This document shows, piece by piece, positions 20,104 to 30,339 of a DNA stretch of 64,000 bases; within the stretch, counting starts at the first letter, position 1, and every line of letters begins with the position of its first letter. The notes under the pieces are model-generated. The model saw only the letters and a list, made by a program, of their open reading frames with translations, made no database searches and was not told the DNA's origin. The position numbers were made by a program, and so were the translations under genes. Where the stretch lies: NCBI RefSeq assembly GCF_003086295.3, contig NC_092051.1, forward strand, positions 64,233,772 through 64,297,771, given 5' to 3'. The stretch comes from Arachis hypogaea (lineage: Eukaryota; Streptophyta; Magnoliopsida; Fabales; Fabaceae).

Positions 20104-20340
20104 GTTTAGGGTTCGGCCATTAGGGTTGGGTTTGGGAGGGAAAAGAGTTTGAATTTTGGAGGTAGGTAGGGTTTTTGGGGAAGAGATGATGGATGTGAGT
20201 GGTGAAGAGGTGATGGGGAAGAGTGATTGAGGTGATTGGTGAAGGGTATTTGGGGAAGAGAGTTATGAAAAGGTGTGAGGAGGAGAGAAGAAGAGGTGGG
20301 AATCCTGTGGGGTCAAGGACTTAACATCCCTACTCCAATT
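20104..20340 (-). other. E region between ORF2 promoter and palindrome array
   Basis: G/A-rich on the plus strand, no gene. It holds the remainder of the E sequence interrupted by F and ends at GTGGGGTCAAGGACTTAACATCC, the block that borders the array in G and K too. Confidence 0.55.
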
Positions 20341-20523
20341 AGGTGTGTAAAACGCCCTTAGCATGCATATCTGGCGTTAAATGCCAGCTTGCTGCTTGTT
20401 TTCGGCGTTAAACGCCCAAATGTAGCCTGTTTCTGGCGTTTAATGCCACTTCCATGCTCTGTTCTGGCGTTAAACGCCAGTTTGATGCTTCTTACTGGCG
20501 TTTAAATGCCAGTAAGTTCTTCC
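20340..20523 (-). repeat. Palindrome array downstream of E protease
   Basis: Six units or half units of CTGGCGTTTAACGCCAG type occur with spacers such as TTTGATGCTTCTTA. This is the same location relative to the last ORF as in A, B, G and K. Confidence 0.82.
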
Positions 20524-20652
20524 TCCAGAGTGAGCTATTTTTAATGCTGTTTTTCATTTTGTTTTTAATTTTTCAGTAGTTTTTGTGACTCCACATGATC
20601 ATCAACCTAAAAAAACATAAAATAAAAATAAAATAGATATAATTAAATAACA

Positions 20653-20668
20653 TTGGGTTGCCTCCCAG
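20653..20668 (-). other. Conserved hairpin after E protease
   Basis: The plus strand reads TTGGGTTGCCTCCCAG, the inverse of the A hairpin with one change at its edge. It sits next to AGCGCTTC, as in A, G and K. Confidence 0.7.
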
Positions 20669-20717
20669 CAAGCGCTTCTTTAATGTCAATAGCTTGACAG
20701 TGAGCTCTCATGGAGCC

Positions 20718-21359
20718 TCACAGATATTCAGAGCATTGTTGGAACCTCCCAACACCAAACTTAGAGTTTGAATGTGGGGGTTCAACACCAAACTTAGAGT
20801 TTGGTTGTGGCCTCCCAACATCAAATTTAGAGTTTGACTGTGGGGGCTTTGGTTGACTCTGCAGTGAGAGAAGCTTTTCATGCTTACTCTCCATGGTTAC
20901 AGAAGGAGATCCTTGAGTTTTAAATACAAGGTTGTCCTTATTCAGTTGAAGGACCAATTCTCCTCTGTCCACATCAATCACAGCTCTTGCTGTGGCTAGG
21001 AAGGGTCTTCCAAAGATGATGGATTCATCCTCATCCATCCCAGTGTCTAGGATTATGAAATTAGCAGGGATGTAAAGGCCTTCAACCTTTACTAACACGT
21101 CCTCTACTTGTCCATAAGCCTATTTTCTTGAGTTGTCTGCCATCTCTAAAGAGATTTTGGCAGCTTACACCTCAAAGATCCCAAGTTTCTCTATTACAGA
21201 GAGTGGCATTAAGTTTATTCCTAACACTAGGTCACACAGAGCCTTCTCAAAGGTCATGGTGCCTATCTTACAGGGAATTAGGAATTTACCAGGATCCTGT
21301 TTCTTTTGAGGTAATTTCTGCCTATCCAATGCATTTAGTTCATTGGTGAGCAAGGGAGG
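20718..21359 (-). pseudogene. E aspartic protease
   Basis: The frame reads LPQKKQDPGKFLIPCKIG, then CDLVLGINLMPLS, where the catalytic Asp-x-Gly has become D-L-V. There is a stop after GIFEV, then VEGLYIPANFIILDTG and the flap-like IIFGRPFLATARAVIDVDRG. The end carries three NSKF(G/D)V peptides encoded by AAGTTTGGTGTTG, then a stop. RT should follow in an autonomous element; instead the conserved hairpin comes about 50 nt later. This E protease would be inactive. Confidence 0.8.
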
Positions 21360-23027
21360 TTCATCTTCCCAAGTCTCGTTACCAAATAATTTGGCATTCA
21401 GCTTCATGATTGCACCAAGGTACTTTGCAATTTGCTCTTCAGTAATGTCTTCATCCTCTTCAGAGGATGAATACTCATCAGAGCTCATGAAGGGCAGAAG
21501 TAGGTTCAATGGAATCTCTATGGTCTCTAGATGAGCCTTAGATTCCTTTGGTTCCTTAGAGGAAAACTCCTTATTGGTCACTGAGCGTCCCAGGAGGTCC
21601 TCCTCCTCCTCTTTGGGTTCGGCCACACCAGGTAAGGTAATGGCCTTGCACTCTCTTTTTGGATTCTCTTCTGTATTGCTTGGGAGAGTACTAGGAGGAG
21701 TTTCAGTGACCCTTTTACTCAGCTGACCCACTTGTGCCTCCAAATTTCTAATGGAGGACCTTGTTTCATTCATGAAACTTGGTGTGGCCTTAGATAGATC
21801 AGAGACTATATTTGCTAAGCTAGATGGATTCTGCTCATAATTCGCTGTCTGTTGTTGAGTGGATGAAGGAAAAGGCTTGCTATTGCTAAACCTGTTTCTT
21901 CCACCATTATTAAAACCTTGTTGAGGCTTTTGTTGATCCTTCCATGAGAAATTTGGATGATTTATCCATGAGGGATTATAGGTATTTCCATAGGGTTCCC
22001 CCATGTAATTCACCTCTTCTATTGCAGGGTTCTCAGGATCATAAGCTTCTTCTTCAGAAGATGCCCCTTGAGTACTGTTGGATACAGCTTGCAATCCATT
22101 CAGACTCTGAGAAATCATATTGACTTGCTGAGTCAATATTTTATTCTGAGCCAATATGGCATTCAGAGTATCAATTTCAAGAACTCCCTTCCTCTGAGGC
22201 ATCCCATTACTCATAGGATTCCTTTTAGAAGTGTACATGAACTGGTTATTTGCAACCATGTCAATGAATTTTTAAGCTTCTACAGGCGTTTTCTTTAAGT
22301 GAATGGATCCACCTGTAGAATGGTCCAATGACATCTTTGATAATTCAGACAGACTATCATAGAATATATCCAGGATGGTCCATTCTGAAAGCATGTCAGA
22401 ATGACACTTTTTGGTCAGTTGCTTATATCTCTCCCAAGCTTCATAGAGGGATTCATCTTCTTTTTGTTTGAAGGTTTGAACATCCACTCTAAGCTTACTA
22501 AGCTTCTGAGGTGGAAAGAACTTGGCTAAGAAAGCCGTGACCAGCTTATCCCAAGAGTTCAGCCTATCCTTAGGTTGAGAGCCCAACCATATTCTAGCTC
22601 TGTCTCTTACAGCAAACGGGAAAAGCATAAGCCTGTAGACCTCAGGATCAACCCTATTGGTCTTAACAGTGTCACAGATATGCAAGAATTCAGTTAAGAA
22701 CTAAAAAGGATCTTCTGATGGAAGTCCATGAAACTTGTAGTTCTATTGCATCAGAGAAACTAATTGAGGCTTTAGCTCAAAATTGTTTGCTCCAATGGCA
22801 GGGATTGAGATGCTTCTTGCATGTAAATTGGAATTTGGTGCAGTAAAGTCACCAAGCATCTTCCTTGCATTGTTATTATTTTTGGCCATGTCTCCTTCTT
22901 TTTCGAAAATTTCTGTCAGATTTTCTCCAGTGAGTTATGCTTTAGCTTCCCTTAGCTTCCTCTTCAGAGTCCTTTCAGGTTCAGGATCAGCTTCAACAAG
23001 AATGTTCTTATCCTTGTTCCTGCTCAT
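21360..23027 (-). pseudogene. E gag
   Basis: It starts MSRNKDKNILVEADPEPER and continues KNNNNARKMLGDF. The gag core shows FLHICDTVKTN, YRLMLFPFAVRDRARIWL, LVTAFLAKFFPPQKLSKLR and WERYKQLTKKC. The C-terminal half is Gln/Asn/Ser-rich (MISQSLNGLQAV, FSNSKPFPSSTQQQ), then acidic (SSDEYSSSEEDEDITEEQIA). Stops interrupt it near 22933, 22750, 22703 and 22275. This gag is only distantly like that of A/B. Element B inserted about 190 bp upstream of its Met. Confidence 0.8.
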
Positions 23028-23220
23028 ATGAAAAAGAAGAAAATAGAAAAGAAAATATGGAATTTGAAAAAGATTTGAAAATCAATTTTTGAAAAAATGA
23101 GAAGTTAGAAAAGATTTTGAAATTGAATTTGAAAAAGATGCGATTGAAACTTATTTTGAAAAAGATTTGAAAAAGAAATTTAAAAAGATTTGATTTTGAA
23201 AATTAAAGTTGATTACTTGA

Positions 23221-24760
23221 TGGTGCACGAATTGTGAATCACACTTTTCACAACTCGTACCACTAACCAGCAAGTGCACTGGGTCGTCCAAGTAATACCT
23301 TACGTGAGTAAGGGTCGAATCCCACGGAGATTGTTGGCTTGAAGCAATCTATGGTTATCTTGTAACTCTTAGTTAGGATATCAATTATATTTATCAGTTT
23401 GAATTGCGAAAAATAAGAGAGCGTGAAAAAGATACTTGTTATGCAGTAATGGAGAATATGTTGGAGTTTTGGAGATGCTCTGTCTTCTGAATCTTTGCTT
23501 TCTCCCTGTCTTCTTCTTCATGCACACAAGGTTCCTCTTATGGCAAGCTGTGTGTTGGTAGATCACCGTTGTCAATGGCTACTATTCGTTCGCTCAGTGA
23601 AAAAGGTCCATGTGCGCTGTCACCGCACGGCTAATCATCTGTCGGTTCCCACTCATGCTGGAATAGGATCCATTGATCCTTTTGCGTCTATCACTATGCC
23701 CAGCCCTTGTGAGTTTGAACCTCGTCACAGTCATTCAATCCCTGAATCCTACTCAGAATACCACAGACAAGGTTCAGACTTTCCAGATTCTCAAGAATGC
23801 TGCCAATGGATTCTAGCTTATGCCACGAAGATTCTGATTAAGGAATCCAAGAGATATTCATTCAATCGAAGGTAGAACGGAGGTGGTTGTCAAGCACGCG
23901 TTCATAGGTTGAGGATGATGATGAGTGTCACGGATCATCACATCCATCATATTGAAGTGCGAATAAACATCTTAGATAGAAACAAGTGTGTTTGAATAGA
24001 AAATAGAAATAGTTGCATTAATTCATCGAAACACAGCAGAGCTCCTCACCCCCAACAATGGAGTTTAGAGACTCATGCCGTCAGAGATTACAAAGTTCAG
24101 ATCTAAAATGTCATGAGGTGCAAAATAAATCTCTAAAAGTTATTTAAATACTAAACTAGTAACTTAGGTTTACAGAAAATGAGTAAACTATGATAGATAG
24201 TGCAGAAATCCACTTCTGGGGCCCACTTAGTGTGTGCTGGGGCTGAGACTTAAGCTTCTCACGTGCCTGGGCTGTTTTGGGCGTTCAATGTCAGGTTGTA
24301 ACCTGTTTCTAGCGTTGAACTCCAACTTGTAACTTGTTTCTGGCGCTGGACGCCAGACTGCAACATAGAACTAGCGTTGAACGACAGTTTATGTCATCTA
24401 TCCTTGAGCAAAGTATAAACTATTATATATTGCTGGAAAGCCCTGGATGTCTACTTTCCAAAGCAATTGGAAGCGCGCCAATTGGACTTCTGTAACTCCA
24501 GAAAATTCATTCCGAGTGCTGAGAGGTCAGAATCCAACAACATCAGCAGTCCTTTTTCAGCCTGAATCAGATTTTTGCTCAACTCCCTCAATTTCAGCCA
24601 GAAAATACTTGAAATTACAGAAAAACACACAAACTCATAGTAAAGTCCAGAAATATGAATTTATCCTAAAAACTAATGGAAATATACTAAAAACAAACTA
24701 AATCATACTAAAAACTATATGAAATTAACCCTAAAAAGCGTATAAAATATCCGCTCATCA
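23221..24760 (-). repeat. B 3' LTR
   Basis: This 1540-bp LTR reads TGGTGCACGAATTG to CCGCTCATCA on the plus strand, with palindrome half sites at about 24275-24395. It abuts CAACACCAAACTTT at 24761. Confidence 0.92.
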
Positions 24761-25216
24761 CAACACCAAACTTTAACTGTTGCTTCTCCCCAAGCAACTA
24801 GACAAATAAAATAGAATACAAATAAGTCACGAAGCAATAATATCTCAGAGTTCTTGAGTGAAGCTCAGATTCTAATTAGATGAGCGGGACTAGTAGCTTT
24901 TTGCTTCCGAACAGTTTTGGCATCTCACTTTATCCATTGAAGCTCAGAATGATTGGCATCTATAGGAACTTAGAATTTAGATAATATTATTGATTCTCCT
25001 AGTTCAGTATGTTGATTCTTGAACACAGCTACTTTATGAGTCTTGGCTGTGGCCCTATGCACTTTGTTTTCCAGTATTACCACCGGATACATAAATGCCA
25101 CAGACACATAATTGGGTGAACCTTTTCGGATTGTGACTCAGCTTTGCTAAAGTCCCCAATTAGAGGTGCCCAGGGTTCTTAAGCACACTCTTCTTTTTGC
25201 TTTGGACCTTGACTTT
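24761..25216 (-). other. B 3' UTR, part next to the 3' LTR
   Basis: Non-coding. It contains hairpin 2 at 25070-25087 (TCCGGT/ACTGGA arms on the minus strand) and ends at the ACTTT duplication (25212-25216) made by element C. It resumes at 32434. Confidence 0.7.
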
Positions 25217-25452
25217 TGATGACATGTCACCATGTCATGTTTTTTTATGCTTTTTCATACAAGAAATTGATGATTTGTGCTTGAATAATGAATGCTTTTG
25301 TACTTAAATGATACATTTCCTTGATCTTTTGATTTTATAAATTTTGTAGGAAATAAGAAGAAAAAGAAGCAAAAAGCACAAAATAAGCTAAAAAGGTGAA
25401 AAAAAAGAGTTTTGGGGTACACTTTGAAGTTGGAGCACACTTTGGAGGTTTA

Positions 25453-25476
25453 GGCCACGCTTTTAAAAGCGTGGCC
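25453..25476. repeat. 24-bp perfect palindrome in the C LTR (second copy 30577-30600)
   Basis: The half site GGCCACGCTTTT is followed at once by its exact complement. Both LTR copies are unchanged although bases around them differ. Confidence 0.85.
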
Positions 25477-26338
25477 CATGACCAAATTAAAGGAAAATTT
25501 GAAATCAGCACACAAAGCTCCGCTCATGCCAAGAGCAGAGCATCATCCTGATGCAATTTCAACTTGGAAGCAAAATTTTCGCTAAGTTAAAATCTGGGCG
25601 CTCACAGCATAACCATGCCTCCTACAAACGGCTATAACTTGAGCCACAGATGTCCGATTGATGTGCTTCTAGTTGCGTTGGAAATCTGACATTCAGAGCT
25701 TTCCAACGATGTATGGCAATCTATATTTGGGATGAAATTGAGGCACGAATGAAATGCATCTTTAAGGGCCAAAGACAAGCAAAAAAATCAGCCAATGCTT
25801 CCACCAAGGTTCGAAGCTGGAGCCTCACTCCAAAGCAAAGTAGCGCTCAAATTAGAGAGCGTTGTGCTCTCCAAGAGAGCATTGTCATGCTCTCTCCCAA
25901 AGAAAATACAAGGAATTTGAGATGAAATGCCTCCACTAAGGCTTGAACCTGGAACCTCACTCTTGAAGCACCAATGCTCCGCTCACAAGGAGAGCAGAGC
26001 ACTACTCCTTGGTGCAACACAAGCAACATGACACGGACCAAGAGGAAGCTTGGCACGCAAGAAAGATCCCCAAGAGAAGCTTCAATGCTCCGCTCCCCAC
26101 AAGGGCAGAGCATCCTCCTGGGAGCAATTTTCACATGGGCCAAAATTCAACCAAAATTCCATTTAAATTCAATTCCTCTCCAAATTGAATCAAGGTCAAC
26201 CAAACCCATTTCTCCTCAAATCCAAAGCAAGCAAAGCCCACATCATCACTCAAAGGCACAAGAACAAGCTAGAATTAGGATTTTTATTTAATTTGTTTAT
26301 CATTTCAATTTCATTTTCATTTTTCACTTTGTAAAGCC

Positions 26339-26346
26339 TATATAAA
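26339..26346 (+). promoter_or_regulatory. TATA box of the C LTR (second copy 31463-31470)
   Basis: CCTATATAAAGGC occurs in both LTRs, followed by a plausible start region (CATCAATTCC). It is the strongest core-promoter match in the window. Confidence 0.6.
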
Positions 26347-27215
26347 GGCATCAATTCCATCTCATTAAGGGAGCTCCATTAGAGAGTATTGAGGGCTGGC
26401 TCCATTAGGGAGCATTAGGAGTAGAGAGCTCTCCCTTTTAGTTTTCCTTTTTGATTTAAATCTTGGATTGAGGAGTGAAGGAATTCTGTTTCCCTCTTGG
26501 TTTAAGATTTCTGTTGGATCTAGGAAGGGAGTGAGATCTAGACTTGTTTTCTAGTCTCTCTGATTCCCAGAGATCTTCAATTTTATTTTGTAATTGAGTT
26601 GAGCTCTTGGATGTTCTTCTGTTTTTACTATTTCAGTGAAATTGTTAATTTCTCTTTGAGATTTCAGATTGTTGAATTACTTTCCTGCTACAATTTCCTT
26701 CTCTGTGATTTTTGCTTTCTGTTCCTATTGCTCTCAATTTATTTTCCTGCACTTTTGTTCATCTACACTTTACATTTGAGCTACTGTGATCTGAATTAAA
26801 TTTTCTTGCACTTTAAATTTCCTGTTACTTATTCTCAAGATCTCTTCAATTGCTTGCTTTACTGCTTTCTTTAATTTCTAGCACCCACTCCCCTTTACAT
26901 TTAATGCAATTTACATTTCTTGCAAATTTAAGTTTCAGCTATTTTACTTTCTTGTTCTTTAAGTTACTTGCAATTTTACTTTCTGCATCTTTTAAATTCC
27001 TTGCAATTTACTTTTTGTTGGCTACATTTCACACAATTCACTCAATGTTAGCTTGACTAAATTAATCACCCACTAAAGTTGCTTGATCCATCAATCCCTA
27101 TGGGATCGACCTCACTTTAAGTGAGTTTTACTACTTGATGTGACCCGGTATACTTGCCGGTTAGATTTGTGTGTGCTTGGAAATTTGTTTTTCCACAAAA
27201 ACACCATCAAGTTTT

Positions 27216-27233
27216 TGGCGCCGTTGCCGGGGA
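27216..27233 (+). other. C primer-binding site (tRNA-Asp)
   Basis: TGGCGCCGTTGCCGGGGA lies 6 nt after the LTR end and is a perfect match to the site in D and E. Confidence 0.9.
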
Positions 27234-27410
27234 TTGATTTAGATCAACAATGATTAAGTGGGTGAGAGGTCTAGATCAAGCTTTTTCTTTATTTTTATTT
27301 TCTGTTTTAGATTGAAACCAAGGTGTTTGAGTTTTTGCCTCACTAAGAAATTCTCATCTCTGATATGAGTAATTTCAATTTTCCTTGGTGTTGCGTTTTC
27401 CAAAATTCAA

Positions 27411-28545
27411 ATGGAGTTCAACTCATCTTATGATTAAACAAATTTTATGGGATATTACCCACCATCACTAATCTCTAATGGTGGCTGGGAATATCACCAA
27501 GAAAATACAAATTCTAAGCACTCCAATTCATGGAGAATTGCTTCAGAAACACAAGATGAGAAAGAAAATCATATAGAATATTTCCTTCCACCACAAAATG
27601 ATTCAAGTCATTATTCCAATGGTGGCTGGGAGTGTTTCCAAGAAAATGCAAGTCCTGAGCAGTCAACTCACATGAAAAAATTGCCCAACCTCACCTCCCA
27701 CTTCTACATTTGAAAATTCTTCATCACCTAAATATGCCTCAACACAAACCTCCACAAGCCAAAGAATCTCAAAACTTGAGTCCATGTTCAATAGAATGAT
27801 GGAGGAATATCAACAATCCCGGAGGGAACTAGAAATCCTTTCTCAGGAGACGGATGAGCAATTAGAGGACACAGATAAACACTTAGAACTACTAAGCAAG
27901 GAAAATGAAGACCAATTGATGGATGTGAAGGATAAAGTGGAAGAGCAAGATGAGGAGGCTACTGCATCAAGTGAACTTTAAAGGAAGAATGAGGTGGTTG
28001 AAAATGAAACTGCACTTGAGGTGACAAGGGAACATGAATACTCCCAACTCTCACAAACCTCCCTGACCCAAAAACTCTGAACAATTGAATCTGTGATTGA
28101 AAAATATAAAGAGAAGATGAAGAAATATTGGGAAGATCAACAAACCTCCTCAATGAAAAAGCAATTAAGTCAAATGTTGGGTGCAAAGAAAAGAGTGGAG
28201 GAGCAAGAAAGTGAGGAAGTCATTCCTAACTCAAGTGAAGCAGAGAAGTACATAGAGGAAAAGCTCATGGAACCGCCATTGCAAGGGACTCTTGATGAAG
28301 ACAAAACTCCAATAATAACACAGCAACCAAATCTTGAATCCAAAGAAGTGAAGGCAACTAGCAAGAGCACCAATTCTGTCCCTAATCCAGCAAGCAAGCT
28401 CAATCAAGCTATTTACAAAAGGAAGCTTGCTGAGGAAACGCCAAGACAAGGGACACTAGCTGAATCTTTTTCTCCTTTGAGGTCATACCTCTTAACAAAT
28501 TGGAAGAAGAGGAAGAAAGTGAAGAACAACATGTCAAGCCAATGA
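27411..28545 (+). pseudogene. C internal ORF: Asn/Gln-rich and coiled-coil protein, unknown function
   Basis: It opens MEFNSSYD then a TAA (27435-27437). In frame follows FMGYYPPSLISNGGWEYHQE, with a second SNGGWE(C)FQEN copy about 50 residues on. A frameshift near 27705 leads to a heptad-rich region: SQRISKLESMFNRMMEEYQQ and ELEILSQETDEQLEDTDKHL. Stops follow near 27979 and 28078, then a second helical region (IEKYKEKMKKYWEDQQTSS). The basic end NWKKRKKVKNNMSSQ stops at 28545. I recognise no family. Position just after the PBS suggests a gag-like or RNA-binding structural protein, but that is inference. Confidence 0.6.
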
Positions 28546-28562
28546 CACTAAAAGAGCACTTG

Positions 28563-28578
28563 TTGGGAGGTAACCCAA
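28563..28578 (+). other. Conserved hairpin after the C ORF
   Basis: TTGGGAGGTAACCCAA differs from the A hairpin only in the loop and is preceded by GAGCACTTG. It starts 17 nt after the C stop codon. Confidence 0.75.
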
Positions 28579-30339
28579 CCGTAGGTAACATTTCTTCTCT
28601 GCATTGTTTTCTTTCTTTGCTCTGTTTAAATTCAATAAATTGGCATATGGTTACATTCTAAGTTTGGTGTTGCCTTGCAACAAATTGCTTTCAATCTTTT
28701 TGGATGATTGCATCAAATCAAAAATGAAAGTGACACACCAAGATTCTAATTTTGGTGTGCCACTTATTTTTCTATGCAAATCATTCAGCAATACCACTTG
28801 TTTGCATAATCATAATGTTCTTTACACTGTCATCATTCTTTTAGTTAGACAATTTTAGTTTTCTCTGTGTTTTTAGTCATTTCCTTGTTTTAAATGCTTT
28901 CTTTTATTTACTGTGTTTGTTAATACATTACCAAGAGAGCTTTATTCATGACAGATTCTTGGCTTGGTGATTGTATTTAACATACAACAGTTTCACTTAG
29001 TTTTGTTTTAAATAAAATGGACATAGGATTGCATTCTAAGTTTGGTGTTGCTATGCAACAAAATTTGATTCCAATCTTTATTGGATACTTGCATTAATTC
29101 CAAGTTAAAGTGTCACAATAAGTTTGGTGTGCCACTTATATCTTTATGCAATGTATCATGCACACCTTCTTATGTTTGCAATAAAAATGTCTCTGTCTCT
29201 TGTGCCTTGATTGTTATCTTTAATTTGGCTTGCTTGAAACACATGTATTGCTAACATTTCATTGTGTGAGACACTCATGATCCATCTTAGCCCCATAGCC
29301 AGTGTTCTAATTGTTGCTTGAGAATGAGCAAGCATTATGAGTTTGGCAAGGGAAAGATGAAAAATAGAGAAAAAAGGACAACAATAATGAAGATGAATTA
29401 CAAGGTTGTAGAGTTCCTTTTCTTCTCATTTGTTTCCAGCACTTAAATTGCATGATTGTTTCATCTTTTCTGTTTACATGTGTGTATGAATAAAGCATAG
29501 CTTGAATCATGATTTGTAATATATTGATGTGGCATTATGACTACCAACTTGAGTTTTGTGAGTTCAAAAGCAATAAAGCATCATGATCATAAACAAACAA
29601 GGAATTAAAAAAGATTTTAGCATGTGCATACAAGTATTGGAAAGATAGTATGATTAATTGTTGCTCAATTGCGTTGGATTTTATTTAATTGAAGTTTTCA
29701 TCTAGGACATTTTGTGAAATCTTTTGAAAATCATGAAAACCTTGAAGAAGCAAATACAATTAAAGCAAGAAAAGAAAAAGGGAAAGAATGAGAAAGCTGA
29801 AGGCTCTGAGTACCAATGGCAATTTATTTGCTAAGTACTTGTGGTGTTTATTTATCAAGCCAAATGGTTGAAAACAAGACACTTAGAAGTCAAGGCTAGA
29901 CTCAAGTGCAAAAGCACTCTCTCAAAGCTAAAGGTTCTGAGCATCAATGATTAGAGAGTCAAGAAAAGAAAAGAAAAATGAGCTTAATGAAGTCCTCTAA
30001 TCAAATGCTTGTGGTGCTTATGTATCAAGTGGTAATACTTGAAAACAAAGCATTTAGAAGTTGTAGCTTTGTTATCAACTCATGGGGCAAAGCACCCAAA
30101 AGGAGAAGCTAAATAAGGAAATCAAAAGCTTGTTTCAAGGAAGAAATATAAGAGAAAGATTTCATAAAATGAGCTAAATAGAAGCATCAATCATTTACAT
30201 TTCTTTTGTGATTGTAGCATGCTTAGAAAACTAGCTAACCATGAACATTGAGTTGCTATTCTTCTTACCTTGGATTGTCAATCTTTATTGCATGATTCTT
30301 TTCTTGATTGAGGACAAGCAAGGTTTAAGTTTGATGTTA
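28579..30339 (+). other. C 3' UTR with internal duplications and hairpin modules
   Basis: No gene. Two diverged copies of a block with CTAAGTTTGGTGTTG..GCAACAAA and later TTTGGTGTGCCACTT begin near 28655 and 29032. Two modules with GAGYACCAATG or GAGCATCAATG, CTTGTGGTG and a hairpin lie at about 29800-29890 and 29935-30060. The hairpin of the second is TCAAGT-GGTAAT-ACTTGA at 30025-30042. It ends TTTAAGTTTGATGTTA against the 3' LTR. Confidence 0.7.

Larger units (their letters stand above)
25217..27209 (+). repeat. C 5' LTR
   Basis: 1993 bp. It carries a perfect 24-bp palindrome at 25453-25476 (half site GGCCACGCTTTT). Four inverted repeats of GCTCCGCTC/GAGCRGAGC or TGCTCTC type lie between about 25528 and 26115. 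A TATA box (TATATAAA) is at 26339-26346. The U5 hairpin CTCACTT/AAGTGAG is at 27111-27125. Confidence 0.9.
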
